Of a stretch of DNA of 64,000 bases, positions 48,305-61,755 are shown piece by piece. This stretch comes from Ricinus communis. Lineage: Eukaryota > Streptophyta > Magnoliopsida > Malpighiales > Euphorbiaceae. A program made the position numbers and the translations under genes. The DNA lies in contig NC_063265.1 of assembly GCF_019578655.1 (NCBI RefSeq), forward strand, positions 3,940,501 through 4,004,500. The letters run 5' to 3'. The notes under the pieces are model-generated. The model was given only the letters and a program-made list of their open reading frames with translations, made no database searches and had not been told where the DNA came from. How positions within the stretch are numbered: the first letter of the stretch is position 1; every line of letters begins with the position of its first letter.

Positions 48305-49789
48305 ATGGCTCTGCAGGTAATGTGTCTGCTCTACAACCATTTTCATTGCTATATTGCCAAATCTGCAGCTAATGTGTATTTATGTATGTACAATAAGTTC
48401 TTTTGGTTTGTGACATTAAACTGCAGGAAGAAGGGTGGCCTCTTGGGCTAAGACCAGTGACTGCAAGGGTTGGTTTGGTGAGAAATCGTGACTTCAGTGG
48501 ATCAATATCATTTAGTACTTTGCTTACTGGTTCTCCTCCTCCTAGCTCCACCACTGATTCTTCCTCAGATCTTGATACAGAGGTCATTTTTTTCTTTCTT
48601 TCTTTCCTTTGCTGCTCCATTTTTAGTCTTTCGTTTGCAATAGAATACATATCACTACAATCTACCGCAGTTAAGAGGCAGTATCACTACTGTTGGTCAT
48701 TATTATTATTATTATGATTAATAGAGACAGCACCCTTCTTCCATTCAAGTTCTAACTTTGACTACCAAAACACCTAAGAGTCCCTTTCCTTTGATTGGAA
48801 ATTAGGTTCAAAACTAGCTATTTGTTTGCCTTCATTTTTGTTCTTATTTTCTGGGTTCATACAACTAAAAAGTCTAAAAGCAAAGTTGAATGCACTTTAC
48901 TCTTTTCACATGGTCCATAATGATAGCTTCTGACTCTGCATTTTTTTATTGCCGTTGCTTCTGTGAACTGTTCTTCTCTTACTTTGCAATAGGATATTTG
49001 GTATCTGGTGCTGCCTTTGCATGCTCAGTTTGACAACTTAAGGTAGATGCGCATTGCATTACTTTAAAAGGGTCCTAACAAAACATGAAAACTGTGAGAT
49101 GTGTAAAAGTTTTGTTAGATGTTTGGGCGGTGCTGCTTGTTTCTTAAATGGATCTCTAGAGGGTCAGTTCCAATCTAGGTTTTGCGCAATAAGCACAAGC
49201 TAGCTGGTCTCTCCTTCAAATTTGCATAATATATAAGCCTTTCAATATCTATTCAATAGAACAGTGTTTTCTTCTTCGTGAAGTGTTTGTTATGATTAAT
49301 TTTCAGTCTACTGGATCTTTCTTCCATGACAAGAGCATTACACTTGGGAGCCTCATTGGAGTTTCTAGCATTTTAGAACTCTCAAGAAGATCAACTAGGA
49401 GAAGAACAGCAGAAAACATAAGAGACCAGAAAAGTAATTGCAAACCAAAACCTTGGCTGTTCTCATTATGCTCAAGGCTAAGCACTGATGCTGCTGACAC
49501 TAACCACAGTACTCCTTCTCTCGGTCATTTTCTTGAAGAAGAAAGAAGAACAGCGGCGAGCAACATTAATAGAAGGGATGGTCTAATTCTATATGGACCT
49601 AATGATTTCTCCCCAGTAGTTTTGCCCAATTCACATCTGAATTCCCTCTTTGTCGGTGACCATGTTGCTCCCCAATCAAGTGCTTCAAATGGGTTGAGAA
49701 GATCCAACACAGAGTTGTTAGAACATGGCAATGGGAATGGAGCTCCATTACTGTTTTCATGTTTGTGTGCACAACTCGGTGAACGATGA
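48305..49789 (+). CDS. Plant-specific small protein, At3g17950-like
   Basis: Three coding exons give 216 residues: 48305-48316 (MALQ, only 12 nt), 48427-48582 and 49307-49789. The junctions are canonical and phase 0 (CTGCAG/GTAATG, AACTGCAG/GAAGAA, ACAGAG/GTCATT, TTTTCAG/TCTACT). The N-terminus EEGWPLGLRPVTARVGLVRN, the SSSDLDTESTGSFFHDKSIT stretch across the exon 2/3 border, and TLGSLIGVSSILELSRRSTR identify a conserved land-plant family whose function is not established. A KPWLFSLCSRLS segment and a short C-terminal LLFSCLCAQLGER tail follow. No domain or signal peptide is evident. It seems intact; the microexon start is supported by the fit of family sequence directly across the splice. 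Confidence 0.88.
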
Positions 49790-49799
49790 CACTTCCTGT

Positions 49800-51275
49800 C
49801 GAACATTTTTTTTTTTTAATTTTCTAATGTCTGTTTCTTTCTTGGATTGTCTTTTGATCACACATTCACTTCTGCATGATAAATCCTCTTGCCTCTCTCA
49901 AAGAAAAATTCAACCATGCTTTTGGGTTCTTAAGGCAGGCACATGTCGACATTGCATTTTTTTTTTTTCTTTCTCATTGCATATAGTCTTTTGAGGTGAA
50001 TATGATATTAGTATTTGGGGGGATTAGTTAGGGTTGTGTCTTTCAAAAGATTCCCTGAACATGAACTATGGTAAACTCACCGTCATCAATCTCTTTTAAA
50101 AGAAGATTCCGTGGAGATTTTATTTTATTTTTCAATCATAGAACTGCAGTACAAATTCTTATAATAAGTTCCATCAGTATCCGACAAGTTAATATACAGG
50201 TATTTCAGTTTAAACATATAATAATTTACAAATAAAAATTGGAGTTCAAAGCTGACTTCAATCTTATTAGGGTTCTTGTCCAATTCTGAATATAATTTAC
50301 CATGAATAGCTATCTAATCTCATTCTCCACTATCAAGACTTTCAATACCATTCCCAAAACATACAATTACTTTTGACTTCAATTTGAAATATCATATAAT
50401 ATATAAATAGAAGCCCCTTCATCCTGCATAAAAATTATTAAAATTAATTAATTAATTTTTTATTACCCTCATTTCATAGATAGTGTTAAAAAAATAATTG
50501 GGTGAAATGATAAATACACCACCGGTTTAAAAAAAGTTACATAAAATGCCACATATAAGGAGTGACGCAAATCACATGCATATAGTTGCACTCATTCCTC
50601 TCCAGACATTTCTAATTTGACTCTGAATTGTCCCATTTTTAACTATTAACCCAAAAATGGCAAACGCAGTAAAAAAATAAAACCGTTTGATTATTTTCTT
50701 AATTAGAAAAGGAAGGTTGAAAAGTCTACATAAACGTCTCCTACGAGCATGGCATGTATGTACCACACATAATATCGACATTTTAAGTTGACTATCGTTT
50801 TCTGTAATTTCATCTCAGTAATGTGAATGCTTTGAATTGGCTTCTTTTGTGTTTTTATGTCGACATTCTTTCCCAATTTCAATGCCCGATTTTAACGATG
50901 TTCAAAATTAACAGAATCTCTCCTGCTTCTATTTCTTTTCTCCGATCTTATCACCCTTTAACAGATAATTATTAGTTCTTAATTTGTTAATTATTAATTT
51001 CAAAGATCAATAAATTAAAAATCATGTTTGAAACAGAATTTGATTATCAATCTCTTCCAACCCAATGATACACGTAATCTACACATAATGTCTTCATTAT
51101 TATTAATTTCTAAATCTAATTTTACACATAATTAAACACAAAATGACTCCATTATTTCTTCAATAATTAATTTCTTACACTCCTTCGTGAGCTCCGAATC
51201 GCCACTGTAGCCTTTATTAATTAGAAATGGTTCAAAATTTAAATCAATACTGATGCTGCAATTAGTCAATTGCAT
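49800..51275. other. Intergenic region between the At3g17950-like and ZIP genes
   Basis: 3' UTR-like sequence of the left gene runs to about 50100, then AT-rich sequence. The stretch before 51280 would hold the ZIP promoter. No coding feature was recognised. Confidence 0.5.
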
Positions 51276-51281
51276 ACTCTC

Positions 51282-51290
51282 TATATATAA
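51282..51290 (+). promoter_or_regulatory. Candidate TATA box of the ZIP gene
   Basis: TATATATAA lies 86 bases upstream of the ATG at 51376, followed by a T/C-rich leader. This supports the 51376 start over any upstream in-frame codon, because the in-frame sequence before it would contain the TATA box. Confidence 0.6.
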
Positions 51291-51375
51291 ACAGAGACAT
51301 TTTTTTCATCATTCTCACTCTCTTTCTTTTACCTATAAAATTTTCTTAAATTTTTCTTTTTCCTCTTGCACAAAC

Positions 51376-53140
51376 ATGATCAAGTTCACACTATTTCTCT
51401 TTTGCCTTCTTATTCTGCTGCCAGTGATTGTTCGCGGAGAGTGCACTTGTGATGCTGAGGAAGAAGAAGGAGACCGCAACAAATCTGAAGCTCTTAAATA
51501 TAAACTCGGAGCTATAGCTGCGATCCTTGTCGCTAGTGCAATAGGCGTTTGCCTCCCACTTCTGAGCAAATTTATCCCTGCTTTAAGTCCTGAGAAGAAT
51601 GTCTTTTTCATGATCAAGTCCTTTGCTGCTGGTGTAATTCTATCTACTGGGTTCATACATATTCTGCCTGATGCGTTCGAGAGCCTGACGTCTCCTTGCC
51701 TCGATGAAAACCCTTGGGGAAAATTCCCATTTACTGGGTTCATAGCAATGGTGTCTGCAATTGGAACGCTGATGGTGGATACTTATGCAACTTCGTATTT
51801 TAACAAGTCTAATCTTAGAAAAGCACAGTCCGCTGTGACTGGCGATGAAGAGAAGTCCGTCGATAATGGAGGTGCTCATGAACATATGCATGTTCATACT
51901 CATGCCACTCATGGCCATTCTCATGGTAGAGTCACGGTTCAAGATTCTGTTCCGTCTGACCTGCTTCGACATCGAGTTATTTCACAGGTTTAATTTTGAT
52001 GATTTCTCTTCTTCTTTTTCTTTTTCTGAAACATATAATTAAACAATTCGAATTCGATTTAAGGATGTTCTTTTCTTTGAAGATTTATCATTTTCTGGTT
52101 TTATAAATTTTGAGAAACAAAAAAAAATCCAATACTTCTGATTTTTCTTGGTTGAGAAAAGAATTATGTTTATCTTCTGTGATTTTGACATATCATGCTA
52201 AAATTCTAGTGGCTATGATATTATTCTTACTTACAATCAGGATAATTTACAGAAATATTGAATTAAAACTTTTAAGAATGAATTTTTACTAATTTCTTTT
52301 AGTACTGCTACTGCTTAATGAATTTTCTTTCAAAGAAAAGTATTATGAATTTTAATTTTAATTTTAATTTTGTTGCAGGTTTTGGAGTTGGGAATTGTGG
52401 TGCACTCTGTAATAATAGGAATATCATTAGGTGCGTCTGAAAGTCCAAAAACAATAAGGCCATTGGTTGCTGCATTGACCTTTCATCAGTTCTTTGAAGG
52501 CATGGGACTGGGTGGATGCATTTCTCAGGTATTTCATATTTCTTTTATTTTAGAAAAAAGTATGTTATCTCTATGACATGACATACCCATAAGACTTTAT
52601 TACTTTAACAAAAATGTTGACTAACTAAGTCAATGCTAGCCAAAAATTTATGGCTTAACTTCGCCTAACAAAATAAAATTAATAATACTTGCACGAGACG
52701 ATATTATAAGAGAGTATATCTGCAGGTTATCTAAAAATTTCTCTTCGTTCTAAATAAGATTTTAAAGTCGAGTATTCAATTGAAATTTAAAATAATACAC
52801 ATGTACTGAATTTTGTTAAATAAATTTTTGACAGGCAAATTTTAAGACAAGGGCAGTAACAACTATGGTACTATTTTTCGCCCTAACAACTCCAGCAGGC
52901 ATAGCAATAGGTATAGGAATATCAAATGTGTACAATGAAAACAGCCCAACTGCTCTAATTGTTGAAGGAGTTTTTAACTCAGCATCAGCTGGAATTTTAA
53001 TATATATGGCTCTTGTGGATCTTCTTGCTGCTGATTTTATGAACCCAAAAGTTCAAGCCAGTGCAAAGCTTCAATTTGGAGTTAATGTTTCTCTTCTTCT
53101 TGGTGCTGGTTGTATGGCTCTCTTGGCCAAATGGGCTTAA
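51376..53140 (+). CDS. ZIP family zinc/iron transporter (IRT/ZIP type)
   Basis: This is a membrane transporter expected to move Zn2+, Fe2+ or other divalent metals into the cytosol. The three exons 51376-51987, 52379-52528 and 52835-53140 join in phase 0 to 355 residues. Residues 1-21 form a signal peptide-like hydrophobic start, followed by CTCD (23-26). TM1-3 fall in 44-66, 76-98 and 120-136. The variable cytosolic loop holds a His-rich [17 protein letters not shown] (168-184), typical of metal sensing. TM4 has [10 protein letters not shown] (H213 to G222) and TM5 [11 protein letters not shown] (H240, E244), the metal-site residues. The C-terminus [10 protein letters not shown]...LLAKWA is conserved. 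It is closest in feel to plant ZIP1/3/5 or IRT; the exact member and metal are not determined. No damage was seen. Confidence 0.95.
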
Positions 53141-55202
53141 GGCACTTTTTTTTTTTCTTTTTCTTCTTTGTTTGAATTTTTATCAATTTATAAATATGCA
53201 AGTTTGGCTACTAGTTTAGTGTTTTTTTTTTCTTTTTGCTTGTGTAACCTTTTGATAGAAAGAAGTATATACTGCCTTGTTAATGTGAAAAACAATTTGT
53301 ATTCAGATTTTTGAATTTACATGTGCATCTCTACATGTATATAATGTTTATGTGTTGAAAGTAAGTATTGATCATGTCTCATATGTATTAATTTTTATTA
53401 AATAACATAATTATATAAGTTCATAAAATGATTGCTATTAGCTATCCTAAATTAGAAATCAACCAATGTAATTTTGTCCCTGAATAAATATTGAAGTATA
53501 TTGTTTATAAAATAAATTATTTCTAGCAGTGGTTTGATGTACATTGGCACATAAATTTCTCCCAGGTCAAAACATAAATAAAGAGAGAGAACGGATATAT
53601 TATTAAAAAGACTTTACAATTAATATTATTAAAATTGGTAGACTTAATTTCTTACTAATTTAATATAACTTATTAAAAAGTTAATAAATGATAATAGTAT
53701 AAAGATAAAGTATTCATAGAGATAAGACACTAAAATATTACTAATAAAATAACAGAAAAGTCAAAATATTATAGCAATGAATCTGGATAAAATTTGAATA
53801 AGATAATTGGATTTTTTTTAATATTAACGATAAAAAGAACTATTATATATTAAAAATTTTGCTAGATTACTATTGAGGCACTCTACCACTATAAATCTAC
53901 TTTTTAGTTACAAACTATTGATTAATATTATTTTAGATAATTTATTTATTTTATATATTTTTCTATTAATATAGGTTGTCAATGAATTTATATATAACTA
54001 GTTGTTTATCCGTGCGTTTTACGACCGTTATTATTATTTTGATTATAAAATCAACTTGATAGTTATAATTTAATAAAAAATTTAACTATTAATATTTTAA
54101 AAAATAATAGCAAACTAACTACTTTTAAATGTCATTCTTAATTTTTTAAAATTTTAAAATTTTATTAGTACAATAATATAAAATTTATATTAAAAATACT
54201 TATTAATTAATTTTAATATTCTATAAATTAATACTATCAAAATAATTGATATTACTATTTTCTAAAATTAAAATTTATTTATATATAAATTAACTCTTCT
54301 TTTATTTATTTTTTATCATTTTGATAATTATCAGAAATTTCAGAACTAAATAAAGCTATTACAAAGTTTAAAGGGAAATAACTCAAATTTCAGAAGCAAA
54401 TCAAAAGAAAAAGAAACTTAAATTCTAATGTTATCACAAAAATTGAGATTCATCTTATTTTATTAAATATTAAATTAAATTTTGCTGAAAAAAATTATTG
54501 GGAAGAATGTCATTGTTATATTTTTAAGTTTATTTTGATTAATTAATTTAAGACATTAACTAAAGTTAAATAATTCTTTTCTTAAATCTTTCATATATTA
54601 TTATTGTTTTGGTGTATATAACAATGGATAAAGTATCATGTGTCCATGGCAAACATATCAATAGTATGCACAATTTGAAATATACTTTTTTTTTTTTTAT
54701 TATGGTAAAAAAGTAGACACAATTTATGTCAATATATAACTTTAACATTATATAATAAATAAATGAGATCCACAGATATTTTTAAAAATATAAATATTCT
54801 ATCGAAAACAATATTTTTCATGCATATTTTAATTTAATGTGTGTTTTAAATAAATATAAAATATTACTTTTTAAAAAGTTATTAAAACTGAAATATCATT
54901 TCAATGAGTGATTGTAGCCACACAAAGCATGCAAATATTAAATTTAGTTATTATTTAAAATAAGATTATAATAATTATTAAAATCTAATTTCTTTTTAAT
55001 ATATTTATAATTATTATATAAAGTTTGAATAGAATAAGAAAGGAATAACAATATAATTTATATGCCTATAATAATGAAACATAAGTTCTAAAAGATATTA
55101 TCTTTTAACAATGTCAGTGATAGTAGAAAAATTATTATGTTTATATCTCAAAGTCTTAAATTTTAAGAATTGTATTTGGAAATTTAAAATAAAATGAATC
55201 AC

Positions 55203-55218
55203 GTGCGAAGCTTCGCAC
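55203..55218. repeat. Perfect 16-bp palindrome
   Basis: GTGCGAAGCTTCGCAC is its own reverse complement and is GC-rich in a very AT-rich setting. Confidence 0.95.
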
Positions 55219-56079
55219 ATTGTGATTATATTAATCATTTAAATAATTATTTAAATTAAAAAAATATTAGCAAACACTAATATCACTTTAATATAATATA
55301 AGTATATAATATTTATCTACTTAAATTAGATAATTTAATTAAAATACCAAAAAAATAATTTGAAGGACCAAAATTAGAGTTAAAAATTAAGAGTATTTAT
55401 TTTAACTCTAAATTTAATAATATCTTATATTTTATTATATTAATAATAATAAATTCAACTATTAATATTCACCAACATAATACCTGAATACAAAAATTTG
55501 TAAAAGTAAATGTTAAAAATATAATAGATATTTAAAGGTCAATCACAATAAATGTATAAATCTTTTCCACTCTTTAGATGACAAGAAATAATTTCATTTA
55601 GGCTATTTAAATGCATTTAATATTTTTTTTTATTTAAAAGAAATGAATTAAAGCCTTCTAAATTGAAGTGGGTCTGAACAAGTTGTCCTCTGCTTCCAAG
55701 CTCAATTCCAAATTTGACAAATCGGCATTTGATTTATTCATTTGTGGTGGGAATACATTCCGTTTACATTGTGTTAGTACAATCTCGTTAATGGAAGACT
55801 TTGAAATCTCAATCACTGATTGATTTGCTGAGGACAATGATAGAGAGTTCTATTTGGGTTTCTCCAATGCATAGACGCAGATTGTCAATAAAAGAAAATC
55901 TGCTTTTGCAAGGGTATAATCTGTTACATTCAATTTCAAATTCCCAACCTTTCTCAAATTATAACTTTTTAAAGAGTTTCTTTCTCAAATGCCTTAAAAA
56001 TATAAAATTACTATAAAAATATCTACAGAATTTGTTGACAATAAAAAATACATAAAAATATCTTAAAGTGGATATTTAT

Positions 56080-56840
56080 TTATAATTTTTTTTAAATGAA
56101 AAATTATTTGTTGAATATACTTTATATATTCAATATACTTTTATAGATAATGAATTTAAAAAATATTAATTTTTATAAAATATTATTACATTTTGTTTGA
56201 TTTTGTGATTCAGTGATGAATAATAATAAATAAATTTAAAATATATTTTTCTAATTTAAAGAGAATATTATATCTAAAAAATTAGATAAATTACTAAAAG
56301 GTGAAAAAAGTATATGTTGAATAAAAAAGTATATATTTGATATATTTTTAATATAAACTAAATAAAATATAGTTGATTTTAATTATATTTATATTTAAAT
56401 ACTAGTGATATGAAATATTAATATTAAAATTTAAATAAATAATTTAATCAATATTATTAGATGTTATAAAAAGTAAAAAAGAATATAAAATATTAATAAA
56501 ATAAGAATAAATAATAGCAAAAGGTAATATATTATAACTAAAAATAGTATATATTAGATATTTCAACCTTCTCTAAATGAAATAATATACAAACTTAGAA
56601 AAATCAAATAACATAAGGAATACATTTGTAAAATAAGAATATATTTTAGATATTTGAAATTCTTAAAATAAAATATATCTATTAAAATATGGTATACGTT
56701 AAATATTTATAAAGTATCTAAAAGTAATTTTAAAGAAATAGAAAAGATAAAAAATGGATAATTTTGAAAACAAAAATGAACAATTTTGAAAAAAGAAAAA
56801 GGAGATATTTTTATAATTATCTAAAAAAAATAAATAAATA
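56080..56840. repeat. Dispersed repeat related to 3190-3860
   Basis: Shared order with the 2787-4185 core: TTGAATATAC.../TTGGATATAC, CAGATAATGAATCTAAAAAATAT, TTTTATAAAATATT, TTGCATTTTGTTTGATTTT, GAGAATATTATATCTGAAAAAT, then GTATCTTAAA...AGAATAGGAAAGATGAA and the closing TTCTTATAATTAT. The arms are not obviously present here. Confidence 0.6.
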
Positions 56841-57566
56841 TTAAAATTTCCTTTTTTTTAAAAGTAGCGTCCGAATTCAAAGTAAATTTGACTGGATGAG
56901 GCTTAATTGAGCTTGAATCATGTTTCGAGCTTCGAAGCTATTAAATCGAGTATGACAATGTTTCAACTCATTTGGTTCCATTTATGTGTAAGGTACACGC
57001 TCTATATGCGACACCAAAAACTTTTGACACTTAATATTGATGTAATTCTTATATTTCTTTTAAATTAATATTTTTTTTTCATTTAAATTATTAAATTAAT
57101 ATATCAATTAATTATATTATTTCTCTAATTAAATAGTAACTTTAATCTTAAAAATAGCATCTAATAAGTTATATTTAATTAAATAATTATTATCTTAATT
57201 ATTACTTTAATTGTAATTTATTTAAATATAATTAATAATATTGTATAAGTTTTCTAACTTTCTAAAAATGATGAGCTTAGATTCCGAATCATTCTCCAGC
57301 TACAGGCTTACAAAAATAATTAGAAAAATTTACAAAAACTGCTAGAAATGATAGAAAGTATAATCTCTACTGTCATTTTAGAATTCTTTCAAATAAATAC
57401 TGTATTAAATTTTAAAATATTATTTATACGATATCTTTTTAAAGATTAAATTTATAATAAAATTTATATTTAAAATCTTTAATGAATCTCTTCTAAATAT
57501 TAAGAAAAAAAACTAATCAATTAATCTCTTATTACTTTCAGCAATTGATCATTACATAGAAAAAAA

Positions 57567-58823
57567 ACTATGTATAGATATTTAAGAGTATTTTAGAGCT
57601 TTAATAATATATTTCTATATATAAAATGGTGAAACTATGTGCTTTTACCTCACTTAAGTTTAATTATCTATTTTCAGAAATATTAGTAAAAAGAGAAAAA
57701 TATGAAACTAAAAGAAGTTTAATGGGACATGTTCGTATCAAGACCCTAGATTAAGACACATGGACTGCTAATTAGAAGGTCCAAGGGACATTTTAGTCAT
57801 TTTGTATAATTATTAGGATTTAAATTAAGAGTTATTTATAGGATAATATTTGTTGGAGATTAAGATACTTAAAATCTTATCTATTAGATAGACTTATATT
57901 AGTATATTTATTTCTATGGAGATTTATATAGAGGAGGGCTCTTCTCTATATAAATCTCTGCAAAACCTAATTCAAAAAAGGAGGAGAGTTTTCTCCTACC
58001 TGCTTTCTACACCTACTTCCATTATTCTCTCCATAATTCTCTACAGTTTTTCATAAATATATAGCTTTAGTTTTCATTACTTTTTTAACATCTAAGGAGC
58101 TTTTCAAGAAGTTGAGAGTGATAACCAATCTTCTTCCTACTTGAAGAAATTCTTGATATAGAAGGAGTTTTTACTTTTTTATGTCTTTCTATTTAATACC
58201 ATGATCATTGAGTTAAATATGTTAGACTAATTTTCATAAGTGTTTAGTTTAACCTTTTCACTTTTGTATGAACCTTATTATTTATTTATTTAATGAATGA
58301 TTTCTTTACCTTCATATCTTTATTAGTTTCAGTTATTATTGTTAGTTAACTATCATATTAATTTAGCAATAGTAATTGTTATGAACATATTTAGGTTAAA
58401 AGTATTAGAAACATCATATTTATTTTAATCTATGTTAGTATAAGAAATCTATGTTGCATCATTAGTTTGAGTGATTTAGGGAAAAGACACATCACATCTT
58501 ATTCATTAGATCTAGGATTAAAGTAAACAAAGAGATTACTAAGTAAATAGCTAGACTAAATACTATCTTTAACATATAGTTTTAGATCATAAGCATTTGC
58601 ATTTACAATACATATTTATTTATTGTTTAGTTACTTTACTTTACAAATATTATCCTCTCAACATACTGATTTAGAGTGTTTAGATTTACTTGATTGTTTT
58701 GTGTTAATAATTAGTCTTTATAATAAGTGGCATCATAGTTCCTTGAGAGATCGACCTCGTGGTGAACTTACCCTTACTAGAGGAACGGTTCGTGTATTTG
58801 CTAGTACTCAAAAAGACACATCA
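57567..58823 (+). mobile_element. 5' LTR of a Ty3/gypsy (Athila-like) retrotransposon
   Basis: It begins TGTATAGATATTTAAG and ends near ACATCA, directly before a spacer and the primer binding site. It is the same family as 9291-10558. Length is about 1.26 kb, within the usual Athila range. The full 3' LTR does not lie in the window. Confidence 0.8.
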
Positions 58824-58828
58824 AGTTT

Positions 58829-58847
58829 TTAGCGCCGTTGCCGGGGA
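58829..58847 (+). other. Primer binding site for tRNA-Asp (Athila type)
   Basis: TTAGCGCCGTTGCCGGGGA matches the complement of a plant tRNA-Asp 3' end (TGGCGCCGTTGCCGGGG) except for one base. This is typical of Athila-group gypsy elements. Confidence 0.85.
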
Positions 58848-59033
58848 ACTATGTCCAAATTTATTATATTGATTGATTATCAAAAGTGTCTTGTGTTTAT
58901 TAGCTTGTTTTATATTTTTTGATTTATTTTGTTTATGTATTTTTTTATTTTTTTTGTGTTTTGTGATTTGTTTTGTTTGTAAATTTTATTTATTTATTTA
59001 ATTTTTTTTAATCTGAAATTTTCTTTTGTTTTG

Positions 59034-60260
59034 CATGCGAGCAGGAAACAACTAGAAGAAGAATCAAAAGAAGAAGTTGATATCATGGCAAACCCACCAA
59101 GAGAAGCAGGAGCTGAAAGGCGAATGGCTATAAAAGATTATACATGGTCTACAATTGGTAACACTAATTCATACATAGTTCTAGGTGATGCATCTAGGAA
59201 TTATGAACTTAAGAGCATTCATTTTAATATGCTTCCTTCATTTTATGGTATGCCTAGTGAGGATGCATTAACATTCATTAGAGAATTTTATGCTGTACTT
59301 CATACTTTCTCATTATCTGGATTAAATGAGGATCAACTAAGAATGAGGTGTTTCCCTTATTCATTGAAAGATAGAGTAAAGGCTTGAGTAATGACCTTGC
59401 CTCCTAATTCTTTGAGAAACTGGGATAAAATTTATCAAAAGTTTATGAATAGATTTTACTCATAACAAAAGACCAAAGAATTAAGAGTTGAAATTTCTAA
59501 TTTTTATCAAAAGAATGCTGAATCTTTTCATGAAGCAAGGGATCACTTCAAATCACTTTTATTGCAATGCCTACACCATGGATTCCCACTCCTAATAACT
59601 AACCAATCACTTTATGATGGGTTGACACAACAATATCAATGTATGGTTGATAATGCAGCTAGGGGTGCTATGTTAGAAAGGACACCTGATGAGATTTATG
59701 ACATCTTTGAGATGTTAGGAGCCAATTCTCAACAAAAGAGTGTGAGGACAAAGAGAGTAGAAGTAAATGAAGTAGTAGCTAGTAGTGAGATGACAATGCA
59801 ATTGGTTGAATTGACTAAGCAAGTTAATGAGGTATGTGGTATTTATGGTCATGGTGCTAATGTTTGTTCATCTTTTGATAATTACAGAGAAAATATGTAT
59901 GACCAAACAAATTTGATGGATTCTTACTAACCCATGCATCTTATGAATGACCCTTATTCTAACACATATAATACAGGTTAGAGAAACCATTCAAATTTTG
60001 CTTGGAAATACAATGACCAAAACTCACCACAATTATTGAGAAATCAAAATCAACCTCATTACCAAGATCAATATTCTCAATTCCAAAGGGACTCCAATCC
60101 TTTCTTTCAAGATCAAGAACAAACTCTTCGATCTAATGAACAAAGGAAGCCAAGTTTGGAAGAAACACTTTAATCATTTATGGTGGCTTCTCATGATAGG
60201 ATGGAAAAGAATGAGAAAAAGACAGATTCCATTGAGGCTTTACTGAAATGTTTAGAAGCT
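59034..60260 (+). pseudogene. Broken gypsy gag
   Basis: It encodes a retrotransposon gag-like protein with MAIKDYTWSTIGNTNSYIV, FNMLPSFYGMPSEDALTFI, EFYAVLHTFSLSGLNEDQLR and, after a stop, FYQKNAESFHEARDHFKSLL and ERTPDEIYDIFEMLGANSQ. In-frame stops TGA (59385-59387, probably from TGG), TAA (59463-59465) and the stop at 59928-59930 interrupt one continuous frame. A frameshift is needed near 60262 to continue into the linker. Confidence 0.8.
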
Positions 60261-60264
60261 TAAA

Positions 60265-61075
60265 TTGGATGTTAAAGAGCTCAATAAAGAGAAACTATCA
60301 AGTCAACCTAAACAAGTCAATTCCATTACTACTATTAGAAAAGATGAGATTGTAGATAATATTGCTATAGAAACTGAAAGGAACTCTTCTTCTTATGCAT
60401 GTACACCTAATAATGATGGATTAGTGCAAAGCAATAAAGAGAGCATACAAAAGGAAGAAAAAGTAGAGCCTAATTCTAGGCTTGAGAAGAAAGAAAAGGA
60501 AGTATTTTCTGGACCTGAATTTCATAAGGCAGCTCAACTTTCTAGACCACCTTTTCCTTTTCTAAACCAACCCAAAAAGAGTAAAAAGAATAATTTTTTT
60601 AAAGAAATATTGAGATGTTCTCTAAAGTTACTACTAATTTACCTTTGTTAGATGTTATTAGGAATAAGCCAGCTTATGCAAAATTCTTTGAAGAGTTGAA
60701 CACCAACAAAAGGCGATATGCGAATAACAAAAAAGTACAAGTAGCAAGTGTAATACTTCAATATCAGTTGCCCCTCAAGATGAAGAATCCTGGTAGCTTC
60801 ACCATTGATATTACAATAGGTGACAAAAAGCATACAAAAGCCATGTTAGATTTGGGAGCAAGCTTCAACTTGATGCCTTACTCGATGTATGAACGACTTG
60901 GCTTGGGAGAGTTAAAGCCTACCACGATGTCTCTACAATTTGCTGATAGATCGATAAAGTATCCTAGAGGTATAGTGGAAGACTTGCTAGTACAAGTAGG
61001 TAAGTTAATAATTCTTATTGATTTTGTAATGCTTGACATGGAAAATACACCAGCAAGGGATAAAGGGCAAACTAT
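60265..61075 (+). pseudogene. Gypsy gag-pro linker and retropepsin, truncated
   Basis: Linker in one frame (60265-60600), then a shift into the frame holding FSKVTTNLPLLDVIRNKPAY, NPGSFTIDITIGDK, the protease signature MLDLGASFNLMPYSMYERLG (Athila elements often have DLGAS in place of DSGAS), and LVQVGKLIILIDFVMLDMEN. Similarity ends near 61075; there is no reverse transcriptase, integrase or 3' LTR, so the element is cut off here. Confidence 0.8.
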
Positions 61076-61755
61076 ATCTTCATTGTTTTCATCAAAGTTA
61101 TATATTCTATTCCGGTCATCATTTTGGATCTTTTATTGGAACGAAATATTTCGGTATCGGAGTATTTCAGCATTCCTTTTCAGACTGTTTCAGATTTTAT
61201 ATTTGTATAAAAAATTTAATTTTAAGCCATTAAAATACAACATTACAAAATTATTACTCATAATCTATTTAAATAGCATATTAGGAAGCAAAAAATAAAC
61301 ATAAACTCAACTTTTCATTATTATAAGATTACAATAATAAAATCTTTTTCTATAATACAATAGACTAAGGTGCAAAATAGTATCTTATGGTATAAAGCCA
61401 TGAAAATCAAATTACATAAGTCTTGAGTAGTTATTACTAAATACTATAGATTAAATCATAAAAATATTTCAATGAATTAGTCAAACGAATGTAAGGTTAA
61501 ATTGTAAAGTATAAGATGATATGATAGATGAAAATTAAGAGATTATTATGCAGGGTTTTAGGTTTTTAGTCTTAAAATCTTAGATTTAATTCGTTTTTAT
61601 TGATGGAAAGAAAAAAGATTTTATTGAATTAGGATTAAGTGTTATTGAACTACTTAACTCAATTAATGATATAAATTTTTTTTTATAAAGTTACCTTGGC
61701 CTATTTCGTTAATCTCGATCGTTTTGGCTCGAGATGGTCGGGATTTTGGTCAATG
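61076..61755. other. AT-rich sequence past the gypsy truncation point
   Basis: No recognisable content. Confidence 0.4.

Larger units (their letters stand above)
53141..57560. other. AT-rich intergenic region with dispersed repeats
   Basis: 3' UTR-like T-rich sequence runs to about 53340. After that there is only AT-rich sequence. It holds a Helitron-like terminus candidate at 53998-54030, a 16-bp palindrome at 55203-55218, and a relative of the core of the 2787-4185 element at 56080-56840. No gene is supported. Confidence 0.5.

Noticed and set aside
51253..51375. Upstream in-frame extension of the ZIP protein
   Set aside because: The extension includes the probable TATA box and 5' leader; the 51376 start gives a normal signal-peptide-like N-terminus.
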